Positions 1 through 13,400 of a stretch of 64,000 bases of DNA are shown piece by piece. Source of the DNA: Cannabis sativa (lineage: Eukaryota > Streptophyta > Magnoliopsida > Rosales > Cannabaceae); contig NC_083605.1 in NCBI RefSeq assembly GCF_029168945.1, positions 43,883,659 through 43,947,658 on the forward strand, written 5' to 3'. Every line of letters begins with the position of its first letter. The stretch's first letter is position 1. The notes beneath the pieces are model-generated. The model did not search any database and was not told the origin of the DNA. It was given only the letters and a program-made list of their open reading frames with translations. The position numbers and the translations under genes were made by a program.

Positions 1-3000
1 TGACCCAGACCCAAACTTGGACCCGCACTCGGGACCCCAACTTTGACCTAGACCCAAACCTAGACCTAGATCGGGGTCTAGAACTTGACACAAACCTGAA
101 CACAGACTCGGACCCGAACTCAAACCCACACCTAGAATCAGACCCAAAGCTAGACCCGGACCAGGAGCCTGATCTGGACCTAGACTGAAATTCAGACCGG
201 AACCCAAACTCAAACCAGGAGTCAAACTCTGAGCCGAACTCAAACCAAAAATCGAACTTAGAATCGCAAATGGAACAAGAACTGAACTAGGACTAGGACA
301 AGGACGAGGAACTAGGACATAAACCCAAACCCGAACTCAGATCAAAACGCAAACAGAGACCTAAGCCCGAACCGAGACTAGGACTCGAAACCAAACCTAG
401 ACAAAAAATTAGGATAGGGACCTCGGAAACTGAACTAGGACCGAGACTGAGCCCGCACCAGAAATGGAACTAGACTGGGACCAGAGATTGGGATCCGGAT
501 TTGGACCCAGGGCTTGGACAAAACCGGTAGTCAGTGCTTGGATTTGGGACCCAGCCCTAGAACAGAACCCTGACGAGGACTCGAACCCACACTCAGACGT
601 GAACTGAGTCCCAAAAACAAAAGTGGACCCGAACACGTACCCTGTGACCCAAAATTGGAACCAAAACCGGAAGTTGACGAAGACTGGAACTAGGACTTTG
701 ACTTGGAATCATAACTAAAATTTAACATGGATCCAGAACTGTAACCGGACTAGGACCCGGACTCCAAATCCGACCTAGACCCGAATTGGGAGCCGGACCA
801 AGATCCCAACCCAAACCTGGACTCAGGACCCGAACCTGAACTCAGACAGAAACATGGAACCAGACAAAGGACACAAAACTAGGGTCGGGACCTAGAACTT
901 CACCCCAATCTCGATCCAGAACCCAAACTCAGAAATGGGACCTGGGACTTGAACCAGAACCCGACCGAGACCCGCGACAGTGATCCAGATCTTTACTCGG
1001 GATTCGGGTAACGGGGCCTTGAACAGAGCAGTAGTCAGTGTCTAGATTTGAGACCCAAACTAGGACCAGAACCAAGACCTAGACCTGGGACCCAAAATTA
1101 GAGCCTCAACAAGAATTGCTGAACCAGGACCCTAGTACAAGACTAGGACCGTGACCATGACCCGGACCCAGAAGTAGAACCGAACACATACCTAGCCTCA
1201 GACCCAAACTGGCACTAGAACTCGGGCCCGAACACGGTCGTGTACCCAGACCGGAACTGAGACCCGGACCTGGACCTAAATCTTGAACCTGATCCCAAAC
1301 ACAGACTTGGACCTAGGTAAGGATCCGGATACGAACATGGACTCAGACCAAGACCCAGACTGGTATCAAAATGCTGGACCTAGATCTGGACCAAGATCCT
1401 GACCCAGACCCAAACATGGACCCGCACTCAGGACCCTAACTTGGAGTTGGACCCAAACCTAGACCCAGATCGGGGTCTAGACTAGGAGACAAACCCAAAC
1501 ACAGACTCGGACCCAAACTCAAACCCACACCTAGAATCAGACCCAAAGCTAGACCCGAACCTTGAGCCTGATCTGGACCTAGACTGAAATCCGGACCGGA
1601 ACCCAAACTCAGATGAGGACTCGAACTCTAACCCGAACTCAAACCCAAACTCCAACTCAGAATCGCAAATGGAACTAGAACCGAACTAAGACTTGGACAA
1701 GGACTGCGAACTAGGACCTAAACCCAAACCAGAACCCAAATAAAAACCCAGAAAGAGACCTATGCCTTAACTGAGACTAAGACTCGAAACTTAACCTAGA
1801 CCGGGATTGAAACCCACACAATAACCGGGACCTAGACCTAGAATTAGGAAAGGGACCTGGGAAATAGAACTAGGACCGAGACCGAGTACCCGACCCAAAC
1901 CCAAACTTGAACATAGGACCCAGCTCGTGAGCCGGCACTAAAAATGGAACCAGACTGGGACGAGAGATTGGGATCCAGATCTGGACCCAGGGCTTGGACA
2001 AACCCGTAGTCGGTGTTTGGATTTGGGACCAAGCCTTGGACCAGAACCCTGACGAGGACAAAAACCCACACTCAGACCTGAACTCAGTCCCAAACCCAAA
2101 AGTGGACCCAAACCCATACCTTGTGATCTAAAATTGGAACCAAAACCAAAGTTGACCAAGACTGGAACTAGGACTTTGACTTGGAATCATAACTAAAATT
2201 GGACCTGGATCAAGAACTGTAACCGGACTAGGACTCGGACTCCAACTCAGACCTATACCCGAATTGGGAGCCGGAGCCAGATCCCAACCACAACCTGGAC
2301 TCGGGACCCAAACCTGAACCTGAACTCAGACCCAAACATGGAACCAGACTAGGGACACAAAGCCAGGGTCTGGACCCAAACCTGAACCCAAACTCAGAAA
2401 TGGGACCGGGGACTTGAACCAGAACCAGACCGAGACTTGTGAAAGTGATCCAGATCTTGACTCAGGATTCGGGTAACGGGGCCTTGAAAAGACCAGTTGT
2501 CGGTGTCTAGATCTGGTACTCAAACTAGGACCTGAACCCAGACGAAGAACCAAACCCGAATCTAGACCTAGACTTGGGACCCAAATTTAGAACCTGAAAA
2601 AGAATCGTCGAACCAGGACCCTAGTACAAGACTAGGACCGTGACAAGGACCCGGACCCAGACTTAGAACTGAACACAGACCTAGCCTCAGACCCAAACTG
2701 AGACTGGAACTCGGGCCCGAACACGGTCGTGTACCCAGACCGTAACTAAGACCCGGACCATGACCTAAATCTTGGACCAGATCCCAAACACAGACTTGGA
2801 CCTAGATAGAGATTCGGATACGAACGATGACTCGGACAAAGACCCAGACTGTGATCGAAATGCTAGACCTTGATCTGGACCGGGATCCTGACGCAGACCC
2901 GAACTCGGGACCCCAACTTGGACCTGGACTCGAACCTAGACCCAGATCGTGGTCCAGACCTGGACACAAACCCGAACACAGACTCAGACACGAACTCAAA

Positions 3001-5420
3001 CCCACACCTAGAATCAGACCCAAAACTAGACCCGAACCCGGACCCAAACTCGAACCCACACCAGGATAAGAACCAAGGACTTAGACCCAGAACTGAATCC
3101 AAACTCAGATCGCGATTGGAACTTGGGACTCGTACCCAACCTATACCAAGACCCAGGACGCAAACCCATACCCGGAGCCTGATTTGGACCTAGACTGAAA
3201 TCCGGACCGGAACCCAAACTCAGACCAAGACTCGAACTTTGACCCGAACTCAAACCCAAACTTGAACTAAGAATCGCAAATGGAACTAGAACCGAACTAG
3301 AAGTAGGACTAGGACCAGGAACTAAACCAAAACGCCAACCTAGATCAAAACCGAGACAGAGACCTAAACCCAAACCGAGACTAGGACTCGAACCCGAACC
3401 TAGACCGGGACCCAAACCCACACAATAACCAGGACCTTGACCAAGAATCAGGATAGGGACCTGGGAAACAGAACTAGGATCGGGACCTAGTACCCCACCC
3501 AGACCTGAACTTTAACCTAGGACCCAGCTCGTGACCCAGCACAAGAAATGGAACAAGACTGGGACCCGAGATTGGGATCCGGATCTAGAGCCAAGGCTTG
3601 GACAAAACCTGTAGTTAAAGTCTGGATTTAGGACCCAGCCTTGGACCCGAAGCCTCACAAGGACCCTAACCAACACCCGGAGCTCAACCCAAGCCAAAAC
3701 CCAAAGATGAACCCGAACCCGTACCTTGTGACTGAAAATTGGAACCAAAACCGAAAGTTGACCGGGACTGGAACTAGGACTTTGAGATGGAATCATTACT
3801 AAAATTTGACCTAGATCCAGAACCGTAACCGGACAAGGACCCGGACTCCAAATCAGACCTAGATGCGAATTGGGAGCCGGACCCGGATCCCAACCCAAAC
3901 CTGGACTCGGGACCCGAACCCGAACCTTGACCGGGACCCAAACCAATATAATAACGGAGACTTGGAGCCAGAATTAGGATAGGGACGTGGGAAACAGAAC
4001 TAGGACTTGGACCTAGTACCCGACCCAAAGCCGAAATTGAATTTAGGACCCAGCTTGTGACCCAGCACAAGAAATGGAACCAGCTAGGACTCGAGATTGG
4101 GATTCGGAACTGGACCCAGAGCTTGGATAAAACCCGTAGTCGGTTTCTGGATTTGGGACCCAGCCCTACACCCAACCCTGACAAGAACCCGAACCCACAC
4201 CCAGACCTGAACCCAGTTCCAAACCCAAAAGTGGACGCGAACCCGTACCCGGTGACCCAAAATTGGAACAAAAACCGAAGTTGATCGGGACTGGAACCAG
4301 GACTTGGACTTGGAATCATAACTGAAATTGGACCTAGATCTAGAACCGTAACCGGACTAGGACCGGACTCCAAATAAGACCTATACCCGAATTGGGAGCC
4401 GGACCCGGATCCCAACCCAAACCTCGACACGGGAGCCGAACCCGAACCTGAACTCAGACCCAAACATGGAACAGACTAGGGACACAGAACTAGGGTCGGG
4501 ACCTAGAACCGCACCCCAGTCTCGATCCCGAACCCAAACTCAGAAATGGGACATGGGACCTACACCAGAACCAGACCGAGAGTCGTGACAGTGATCCAGA
4601 TCTTGACTCGAGATTCGGGTAACGAGGCCTGGAACAGACTAGTAGTCGGGGTCTACATCTGTGACTCAGACTAGGACCAGAACCCAGACGAAGAACCAAA
4701 GCGACACCCAGACCTAGACCTGGGACCCATAATTAGAACCTAAATAGGAATCGCCGAACCAGGACCCTAGAACAATACTAGGACCGTGAGCAGGACCCAG
4801 ACCCAGACGTTGAATCGAACACAGACCTAGCCTCAGACCCAAATTGAGACTGGAACTCGGGTTCAGAAACGGTCGTGTCCCCAGACCGGAACATAGATCT
4901 GGACCTGAACCTAAATCTGGGACCCGATCCCAAACACAAACTTGGACCTAGATAGAGATCCGGATAAGAACCTTGACTCGGGCAAAGACCCAGACTGGGA
5001 TCGAAATGCTGGACCTAGATCTGGACTGAGATCCTGACCTAGACCCAAACTTGGACACACACTCGGGACCCCAACTTAGACCTAGACCCGAACCTAGACC
5101 CAGATCGGGGTCTAGAACTAGACACAAACCCAGACTCAAAATTGGACCCGAACTCAAACCCACACCTAGAATCAGACCCGAAGCTAGACCAAGGACTTAG
5201 ACCCATTTCTGAATGCAGACTCAGATCGGCATTGGAACTTGGGACTCGGACTCAACCTAGACTATTACCCAGGACGCGAACCCACACCCGGAGCCTGATT
5301 TGGACCTAGACTGAAATCGAGACTGGAACCCAAACTCAGACCAAGACTCAAACTCTGACCCCAACTCAAACCCAAACTCGAACTCAAAATCGCAAATGCA
5401 ACTAGAACAAAACTAGGACA
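1..5420 (+). repeat. Large duplicated satellite block, copy A
   Basis: This block matches 10465-15990 in order and in private variants. Both copies carry the unusual CCTCGGAAACTG (near 420 and 10920), CCATGACCCGGACCCAGAAG with CACATACC (near 1155 and 11710), TGGAACAGACTAGGG lacking the usual CC (near 4467 and 14982), and a doubled GGAATCATAACT landmark about 520 bp apart (near 3790/4310 and 14300/14825). Landmark spacing is also shared: GGGTAAC at 1006, 2471 and 4617 against 11552, 13028 and 15133. The offset grows from about 10464 to 10557 and then 10516, so indels have accumulated. Copy A has a roughly 50-bp loss near 448. The block is cut by the left edge of the window. Confidence 0.8.
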
Positions 5421-8400
5421 AGGACCAGGACCAGGACCTAAACCCAAACCCGAACCCAGATCAAAACCCAGACAGAGACCTAAACCCGAATCGCGACTAG
5501 GACTCGAAACCAAACCTAGACAAGGATCCAAACCCACACAATAACTTGGACCTGGATCTAGAATCAGGATAGGGACCAGGGAAACAGAACTAGCACCGGC
5601 ACGTAGTTCCTTACCCAGACCCGAACTTGAACCTAAGACCCAGCTCGTGACCCGACACCAGAAATGAAACCAGACTGGGACCCATGATTGGGATCCGGAT
5701 CCGGACATAGGGTTGGGGCAAAACCCATAGTCGGTGTCTGGATTTAGGACATAGCCCTGGACCCGAACCCAGACGAGGACCCAAACCCTCACCCGGACCT
5801 GAACCCCGTCCCAAACCCAAAAGTGGAACCGAACCTGTACCCTGTGACCCAAAATTGGAACAAAAACTAAAGTTCACCGGGACTAGAACAAGGACTTGGA
5901 CATGGAATCATAAATGAATATGGACCTAGATCTGGAACCGTAACCTAATTGGCAGCCGGACTTGGATCCTAACCCAAACATGGACTTGGGACCCGAACCT
6001 GAACCTGAACTCAGACCCAAACATGGAACCACACTAAGGAAACAGAACAAGGGTCGGGATCTAGAACCGCACCCCAGTCTCGATCCCGACCCAAACTCAG
6101 AAATGGGACCTGGGACCTGAACCAGAACAGAACCGAGACCCGTGACAGTGATCCAAATCTTGATTCAAGATTTCGGTAACGGGGCCTGGAACAGACTAGT
6201 AGTCGGGGTCCAGATCTGTGACTCAGAGTAGGACCAGAACCAGAACGAAGAACTAAAGCGAAACCCAGACCTAGCTAGACCTAGGACCCATAATTAGAAC
6301 ATGAACAAGAATCGCCGAACCAGGACCCTAGAACAAGACTAGGACCCTGAGCAGGACCCAGACCTAGACGTAGAATCGAACATAGACCTAGCCTCAAACC
6401 CAAACTGAGACTGGAGCTCGGGCCCAAAAACGGTCGTGTACCCAAACCGGAACTTAGACCCGGACGTGAACCTCAATCTGGGACTCGATCCCAAGCACAA
6501 ACTTGGACCTAGATAGAGATCCGGATAATAACCTGGACTCGGGCAAACACCCAAACTGGGATCGAAATGCTGGACCTAGATCTGGACTGAGATCCTGACC
6601 CAGACCCAAACTTGGACCCGCACTCGGGACCCCAACTTAGACATAGACCCGAACCTAGACCCAGATCGGGGTCTAGAACTAGACACAAACCCGGACTCAG
6701 AATTGGACCCGAATTCAAACCCACACATAGAATCAGACCCGAAGCTAGACCCAGACAAGGACCAAAACTCGACCCCAGACCAGGATTAGAACCAAGGACT
6801 TAGACCTAGAACTGAATCCAGACTAAGAGCGGGATTGGAACTTGGGATTCAGACCCAACCTAGACCAAGACCAAGGACGCGAACCCACACCCGGAGCCTG
6901 ATTTGGACATAGACAGAAATTCAGACTGGAACCCAAACTCAGACCAAGACTCAAACTCTGACCCAAACTCAAACCCAAACTCGAACTCAAAATCGCAAAT
7001 GGAACTAGAACCAAAATAGGACTAGGACCAGGACCGGACCAGGACCAGGACCTAAACCCAAACCCGAACCCATATCAAAATCCAGACAGAGACCTAAACC
7101 CAAACCGAGACTAGGACTCAAAACCAAACCTAGACTGGCAACCAAACCCACACAATAACGTGGACCTGGACCTAGAATCAGGATAGGGACCTGGGAAACA
7201 GATCTAGCACCGGCACCTAGTACCTTACCCAGACCCGAACTTGAACCTAAGACCCAACTCGTGACCTAGCACAAGAAATGGGACCAGACTGGGACCCATG
7301 ATTGGATTCCGAATCTGGACCTAGGGTTGGGGCAAAACCCATAGTCGGTGTTTGGATTTGGGACCTAGCCCTGGACCCGAACCGTGACGAGGACCCGAAC
7401 CCAGACGTAGAACAAAAGCCGAACCCAGACCTAAACCTCTGACCCAAAATTAGAACCTGAACAAGAATCGCCGAACTAGGACCCTAGAATAAGAGTACGA
7501 CTGTGACTAGGACCCGCACCCAGACGTAGAACCGAACACAGACCTAGCCTCAGACCCAAACTGAGACTGGAACTCGGGCCCGGACACGGTCGTGTACCCA
7601 GACCAAAACTGAGACCCAGACCTGGACCTAAATCTGGGACACGATCCCAAACACAGACTTGGACTCGGACCAAGACCCAGACTAAGAACGAAATCCTGGA
7701 CCTAGATCTGGATCGAGATCTTGACCCAGACCCAAACTTGGACCTGCACTTGGAACCCCAACTTGGACCTGGACCCGAACCTAGACCCAGATCGGGGTAC
7801 AGACCTGGACACAAACAAGGACACAACTCGGACCCAAACTCAAACCCACACCATCAGACCCAAAGCTAGACCCGGACCGGGACCCAAACTCGAACCCAGC
7901 CAGGATCAAAACTAAGGACTTAGACAAGGAATTGAATCCAGACTCATATCGGGATTGGAACTTGGGACTCCGACCCAACCTAGACCATGACCCAGGACGC
8001 GAACACACACCCGGAGCCTGATTTGGACCTAGACTGAAATCCGGTCCGAAATTCAAACTCAGACAAGGAATCGAACTCCGACCAGAACTCAAACCCAAAC
8101 TCGTACTCAGAATTGCAAATGGAACGAGAACCGAACTAGGACTAGGACTAGGAACAGGACGAGGACCAGACCTAACCCAAACCCGAACCCATATCAAAAC
8201 CCAGACAGAGATCTTAACACTAACTGAGACTAGGACTCGAACCCGAACCTAGACCGGGACCCAAACCCACAAAATAACCGAGACGTGGACATAGAATCAG
8301 GACAGGGACCTAGGAAACAGAACTAGGACCGGGACCTAGTACCCGACCAGACCAGAACTTGAACCTAGGACCTAGCTCGTGACACGACACCAAAAATGGA

Positions 8401-9693
8401 ACCACTCTGGGACGCGAGAATGGGATTCAGATCTGGACCCAGGGCTTAGACAAAACCCGTAGTCAGTGTTTGGATTTGGGAACCAGCCTTGGACCCGAAC
8501 CATGACAAGGACCCAACCCCACACTCAGACCTAAACCCAGTCCAAAACCATAAAGCTGACCCGAACCCGTACCTTGTGACCAAAAATTGGAACCAAAACT
8601 GGAAGTTGACCGGGACTGGAACTAGGACTTGGACTTGCAATCATAACTGAAATTGGACCTAGATCTAGAACCCTAACCGAACTAGGACCAGGACTCCAAA
8701 TCCGACCAAGACCCGAATTGGGAGTCGAACCCGGATCCTAACCCAAACCTGGACTCGGGACCTGAACCCGAACTTGAACTCAGACCCAAACATGGAACCA
8801 GACTAGGGACACAGAACAAGGGTTGGGACATAGAACTGCACCCCAGTCTTGATCCCGAACCCAAACTGAGAAATTGGACCTGGGACCTGAACCTGAACTA
8901 GAACCAGACCGAGACCCGTGACAGTGATCCAGATCTTGACTCAGGATTCGGGTAACAGGGCCTGGAACAGACTAGTAGTCGGTGTCTAGATCTCGGACTC
9001 AGACTAGGACCAGAACCAAGACGAAAAACCAAAGAAGAACCCAGACCTAGACCTAGGACCCAAAATTAGAACCTGAACAAGAATCGTCGAACAAGGACCC
9101 TAGAACAAGACTAGGACCGTGAGCAGGACCCGGACCCAGGCGTAGAACCGAACACAGACCTAGCCTAAGACCCAAATAGAGACTGGAACTCGGGCCTGGA
9201 CACGGTCGTGTACCTAGACCGGAACTGAGGCCCGGACCTTGACCTAAATCTGGGACACGATTCCAAACATAGACTTGGACATAGATAGGGATCCGGATAC
9301 GAACCTGGACTTGGAGAAAGACCCAGACTAGGATTGAAATGCTGGACCTAGATTTGGATCAAGATCTTGACCTAGACCCAAACTTAGACCCATACTGGGG
9401 ACCCGAACTTAGACCTGCACCCGAACCTAGACCTAGATCGGGGTCCAGGCCTTGACACAAACACGGACACAGACATGGACCCAGACACGAACTTGAACAT
9501 AGGACCCAGCTCGTGAGCCGGCACCAGAAATGGAACCAAACTGGGACCCGAGATTGGGATCCAGATTCGGACCCAGGGCTTGGGCAAAACCTGTAGTCTG
9601 TGTTTGGATTTGGGACCCAGGCCTAGACCCAAACCCTGACCAGAACTCGAACCCACACTCGAACCTGAACCAAGTCCCAAAAACAAAAGAGGA

Positions 9694-9716
9694 CCCGAAC
9701 CCGTACCCTGTTACCC
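9694..9716 (-). other. Perfect G-quadruplex motif in satellite unit (example)
   Basis: On the minus strand this reads GGG-N5-GGG-N3-GGG-N3-GGG, a textbook four-tract G4 motif (i-motif on +). The same motif recurs at the same unit position, perfect at 18584-18606 and 39030-39052, and on the opposite strand at 60154-60176 in the inverted satellite. Other units carry versions with one tract broken, for example near 11173, 14225 and 53808. Folding is inferred from sequence only. Confidence 0.7.
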
Positions 9717-10464
9717 AAAATTGAAACCAAAACCGGAGGTTGACGAAGAATGAAACTAGGACTTTGACTTGGAATCATAACTAAAATTTGACATGGATCC
9801 AGAACTGAAACCGGACGAGGACCCGGACTCCAAATTAGACCTAGACCCGAATTGGGAGCCGGACCCGGATCCCAACCGAAACCTAGACTCGGGACCCGAA
9901 CCTGAACTCAGACCGAAACATGGAACCAGACTAAGGACACAGAACCAGGGTCGGGACCTAGAACTTCACCCCAGTCTCGATCCCAAACCCAAACTCAGAA
10001 ATGGGACCTGAGACTTGAACCAGAACCAGACCGAGACCCGTGACAGTGAACCAGATCTTGACTCGGGATTCGGGTAACGAGGCCTTTAACAGAGCAGTAG
10101 TCGGTGTCTAGATTTGGGACTCAAACTAGGACCAGAACCAAGACCTAGACCTAGGACCCAAAATTAGAACCTGAACAAGAAATGCCGAACCAGGACCCTA
10201 GTACAAGACTAGGACCGTGACCAGGACCCAGACCCAGACGTAGAACCGAACACAGACCTAGCCTCAGACCCAAACTGAGACTAGAACTTGGGCCCGGAGA
10301 CGGTCGTGTACCAAGACCGGAACTGAGACCCGGACCTGGACCTAAATCTTGGACCTGATCCCAAACACAGACTTGGACCTAGATAGGGATCCGGATACGA
10401 ACATGGACTCGGACCAAGACCCAGACTGGGATCGAAATGCTGTCCCTAGATCTGTACCGAGATC

Positions 10465-13400
10465 CTGACCCAGACCCAAACTTGGACCCGCACTCGGGAC
10501 CCCATCTTTGACTTGGACCCAAACCTAGACCCAGATCGGGGTCTAGAACTGGACACAAACCTGAACACAGACTCGGACCCGAACTCAAACCCACACCTAG
10601 AATCAGACCAAAAGCTACACCCGGACCAAGAGCCTGATCTGGACCTAGACTGAAATTCGGACCGGAACCAAAACTCAGACCAAGAGTCGAACTCTGACCG
10701 GAACTCAAACCAAAAATCGAACTCAGAATCGCAAATGGAACTAGAACTGAACTAGGACTAGGACAAGGACCAGGAACTAGGACATAAGCCCAAACCCGAA
10801 CTCAGATCAAAACCCAAACAGAGACCTAAGCCCGAACCGAGACTAGGACTCGAAATTGAACCTAGACCGGGATCCAAACCCATACAATAACCGGGACCTG
10901 GACAAAAAATTAGGATAGGGACCTCGGAAACTGAACTAGGACCGAAACTGAGTACCCGACCCAGACCCAAACTTGAACATAGGACCAAGCTCGTGAGCCC
11001 GCACCAGAAATGGAACAAGACTGGGACCAGAGATTGGGATCCGGATTTGGACCCAGGGCTTGGACAAAACCAGTAGTCAATGATTGGATTTGGTACCCAG
11101 CCCTAGACCCGCACCCTGACGAGGACTCGAACCCACACTCAGACGTGAACTGAGTCCCAAAAACAAAAGTGGACCTGAACCCGTACCCTGTGACCCAAAC
11201 TTGGAAGCAAAACCGGAAGTTGACGAAGACTGGAACTAGGACTTTGACTTGGAATCATAGCTAAAATTTGACATGGATCCAGAACTGTAACCGGACTAGG
11301 CCCCGGACTCCAAATCAGACCTAGACCCGAATTGGGAGACGGACCCAGCTCCCAACCCAAACCTGGACTCGGGACCCGAACCTGAACTCAGATCGAAACA
11401 TGGAACCAGACAAAGGACACAGAACCAGGGTCGGGACCTAGAACTTCACCCCAGTCTCGATCCAGAACAAAAACTCAGAAATGGGACCTGGGACTTCAAC
11501 CAGAACCCAACCGAGACCCGTGACAGTGATCCAGATCTTGACTTGGGATTCGGGTAACGGGGCCTCGAACAGAGCAGTAGTCGGTGTCTAGATTTGGGAC
11601 CCAAACTAGGACCAGAACAAAGACCTAGACCTGGGACCCAAAATTAGAGCCTGAACAAGATGAACAAGAATTGCCGAACCAGGACCCTAGTACAAGACTA
11701 GGACCGTGACCATGACCCGGACCCAGAAGTAGAACCGAACACATACCTAGCCTCAGATCCAAACTGAGACTAGAACTCGGGCCCGAACACGGTCGTGTAC
11801 CCAGACCGGAACTGAGACCCGGACCTGGACCTAAATCTTGGACCTGATCCCAAACACAGACTTGGACCTAGGTTAGGATCCGGATACGAACATGGACTCA
11901 GACCAAAACCCAGACTGGTATCAAAATGCTGGACCTAGATCTGGACCAAGATCCTGACCCAGACCCAAACATGGACCCGCACTCGGGACCCCAACTTGGA
12001 GTTGGACCAAAACCTAGACCCAGATCGGGGTCTAGACAAGGAGACAAACCCAAACACAGACTCAGACCCGAACTCAAACCCACACCTAGAATCAGACCCA
12101 AACCTAGACCCGAACCTGGAGCCTAATCTGGACGTAGACTGAAATCCGGACCGGAACCCAAACTCAGATGAGGACTCGAACTCTGACCCGAACTCGAACC
12201 CAAACTCCAACTCTGAATCGCAAATGGAACTAGAACCGAACTAAGACTAGGACAAGGACCAGGAACTAGGACCTAAACCCAAACCAGAACCCAAATAAAA
12301 ACCCAGATAGAGACCTAGGCCTTAACCGAGACTAAGACTCGAAACTTAACCTAGACCGGGATCCAAACCCACACAATAACCGGGTGACCTAGAGCCAGAA
12401 TTAGGAAAGGGACCTGGGAAATAGAACTAGGACCGAGACCGAGTACCCGACCCAAACCCGAACTTGAACATAGGACCCAGCTCGTGAGCAGGCACCAAAA
12501 ATGGAACCAAATTGGGACTAGAGATTGGGATCCAGATCTGGAGCCAGGGCTTGGACAAACCCGTAGTCGGTGTTTGGATTTGGGACCAAGCCCTGGACCC
12601 GAACCCTGATGAGGACAAAAACCCACACTCGGACCTGAACCCAGTCCCAAACCCAAAAGTGGACCCAAACCCATACCTTGTGACCTAAAATTGGAACCAA
12701 AACAAAAGTTGACCAAGACTGGAACTAGGAGTTTGACTTGGAATAATAACTAAAATTGGACCTGGATTAAGAACTGTAACCGGACTAGGACTCGTACTCC
12801 AAATCAGACCTATACCCGAATTGGGAGCCGGACCCAGATCCCAACCCAAACCTGGACTCGGGACCCAAACCTGAACCTGAACTCAGACCCAAACATGGAA
12901 CTAGATTAGGGACACAGAGCCAGGGTCGGGACCCAAACCCGAACCCAAACACAGAAATGGGACCGGGGACTTGAACCAGAACCAGACCGAGACCCGTGAC
13001 AGTGATCCAGATCTTGACTCAGGATTCGGGTAACGGGGCCTTGAAAAGACCAGTTGTCGGTGTCTAGATCTGGTACTCAAACTAGGACCTGAACCCAAAC
13101 GAAGAACCAAACTCGAATCTAGACCTAGACTTGGGACCCAAAATTAGAACCTGAAAAAGAATCGCCGAACCAGGACCCTAGCACAAGACTAGGACCGTGA
13201 CAAGGACCCGGACCCAGACTTAGAACTGAACACAGACCAGTACCCAGACCAGAACTAAGACCCGGACCTGGAACTAAATCTTGGACCCGATCCCAAACAC
13301 AGACTTGGACCTAGATAGAGATTCGGATACGAACGTGGACTGGGACAAAGACCCAGACTGGGACCGAAATGCTAGACCTAGATCTGGACCGGTATCCTGA

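Noticed and set aside
3774..4463. 229-aa minus-strand frame (and about a hundred similar frames across the satellite) as a gene
   Set aside because: Composition is only the translated hexamer (Gly, Ser, Leu, Pro, Arg), frames are open on both strands at the same place, neighbouring units do not keep the same frame, and no domain is visible.
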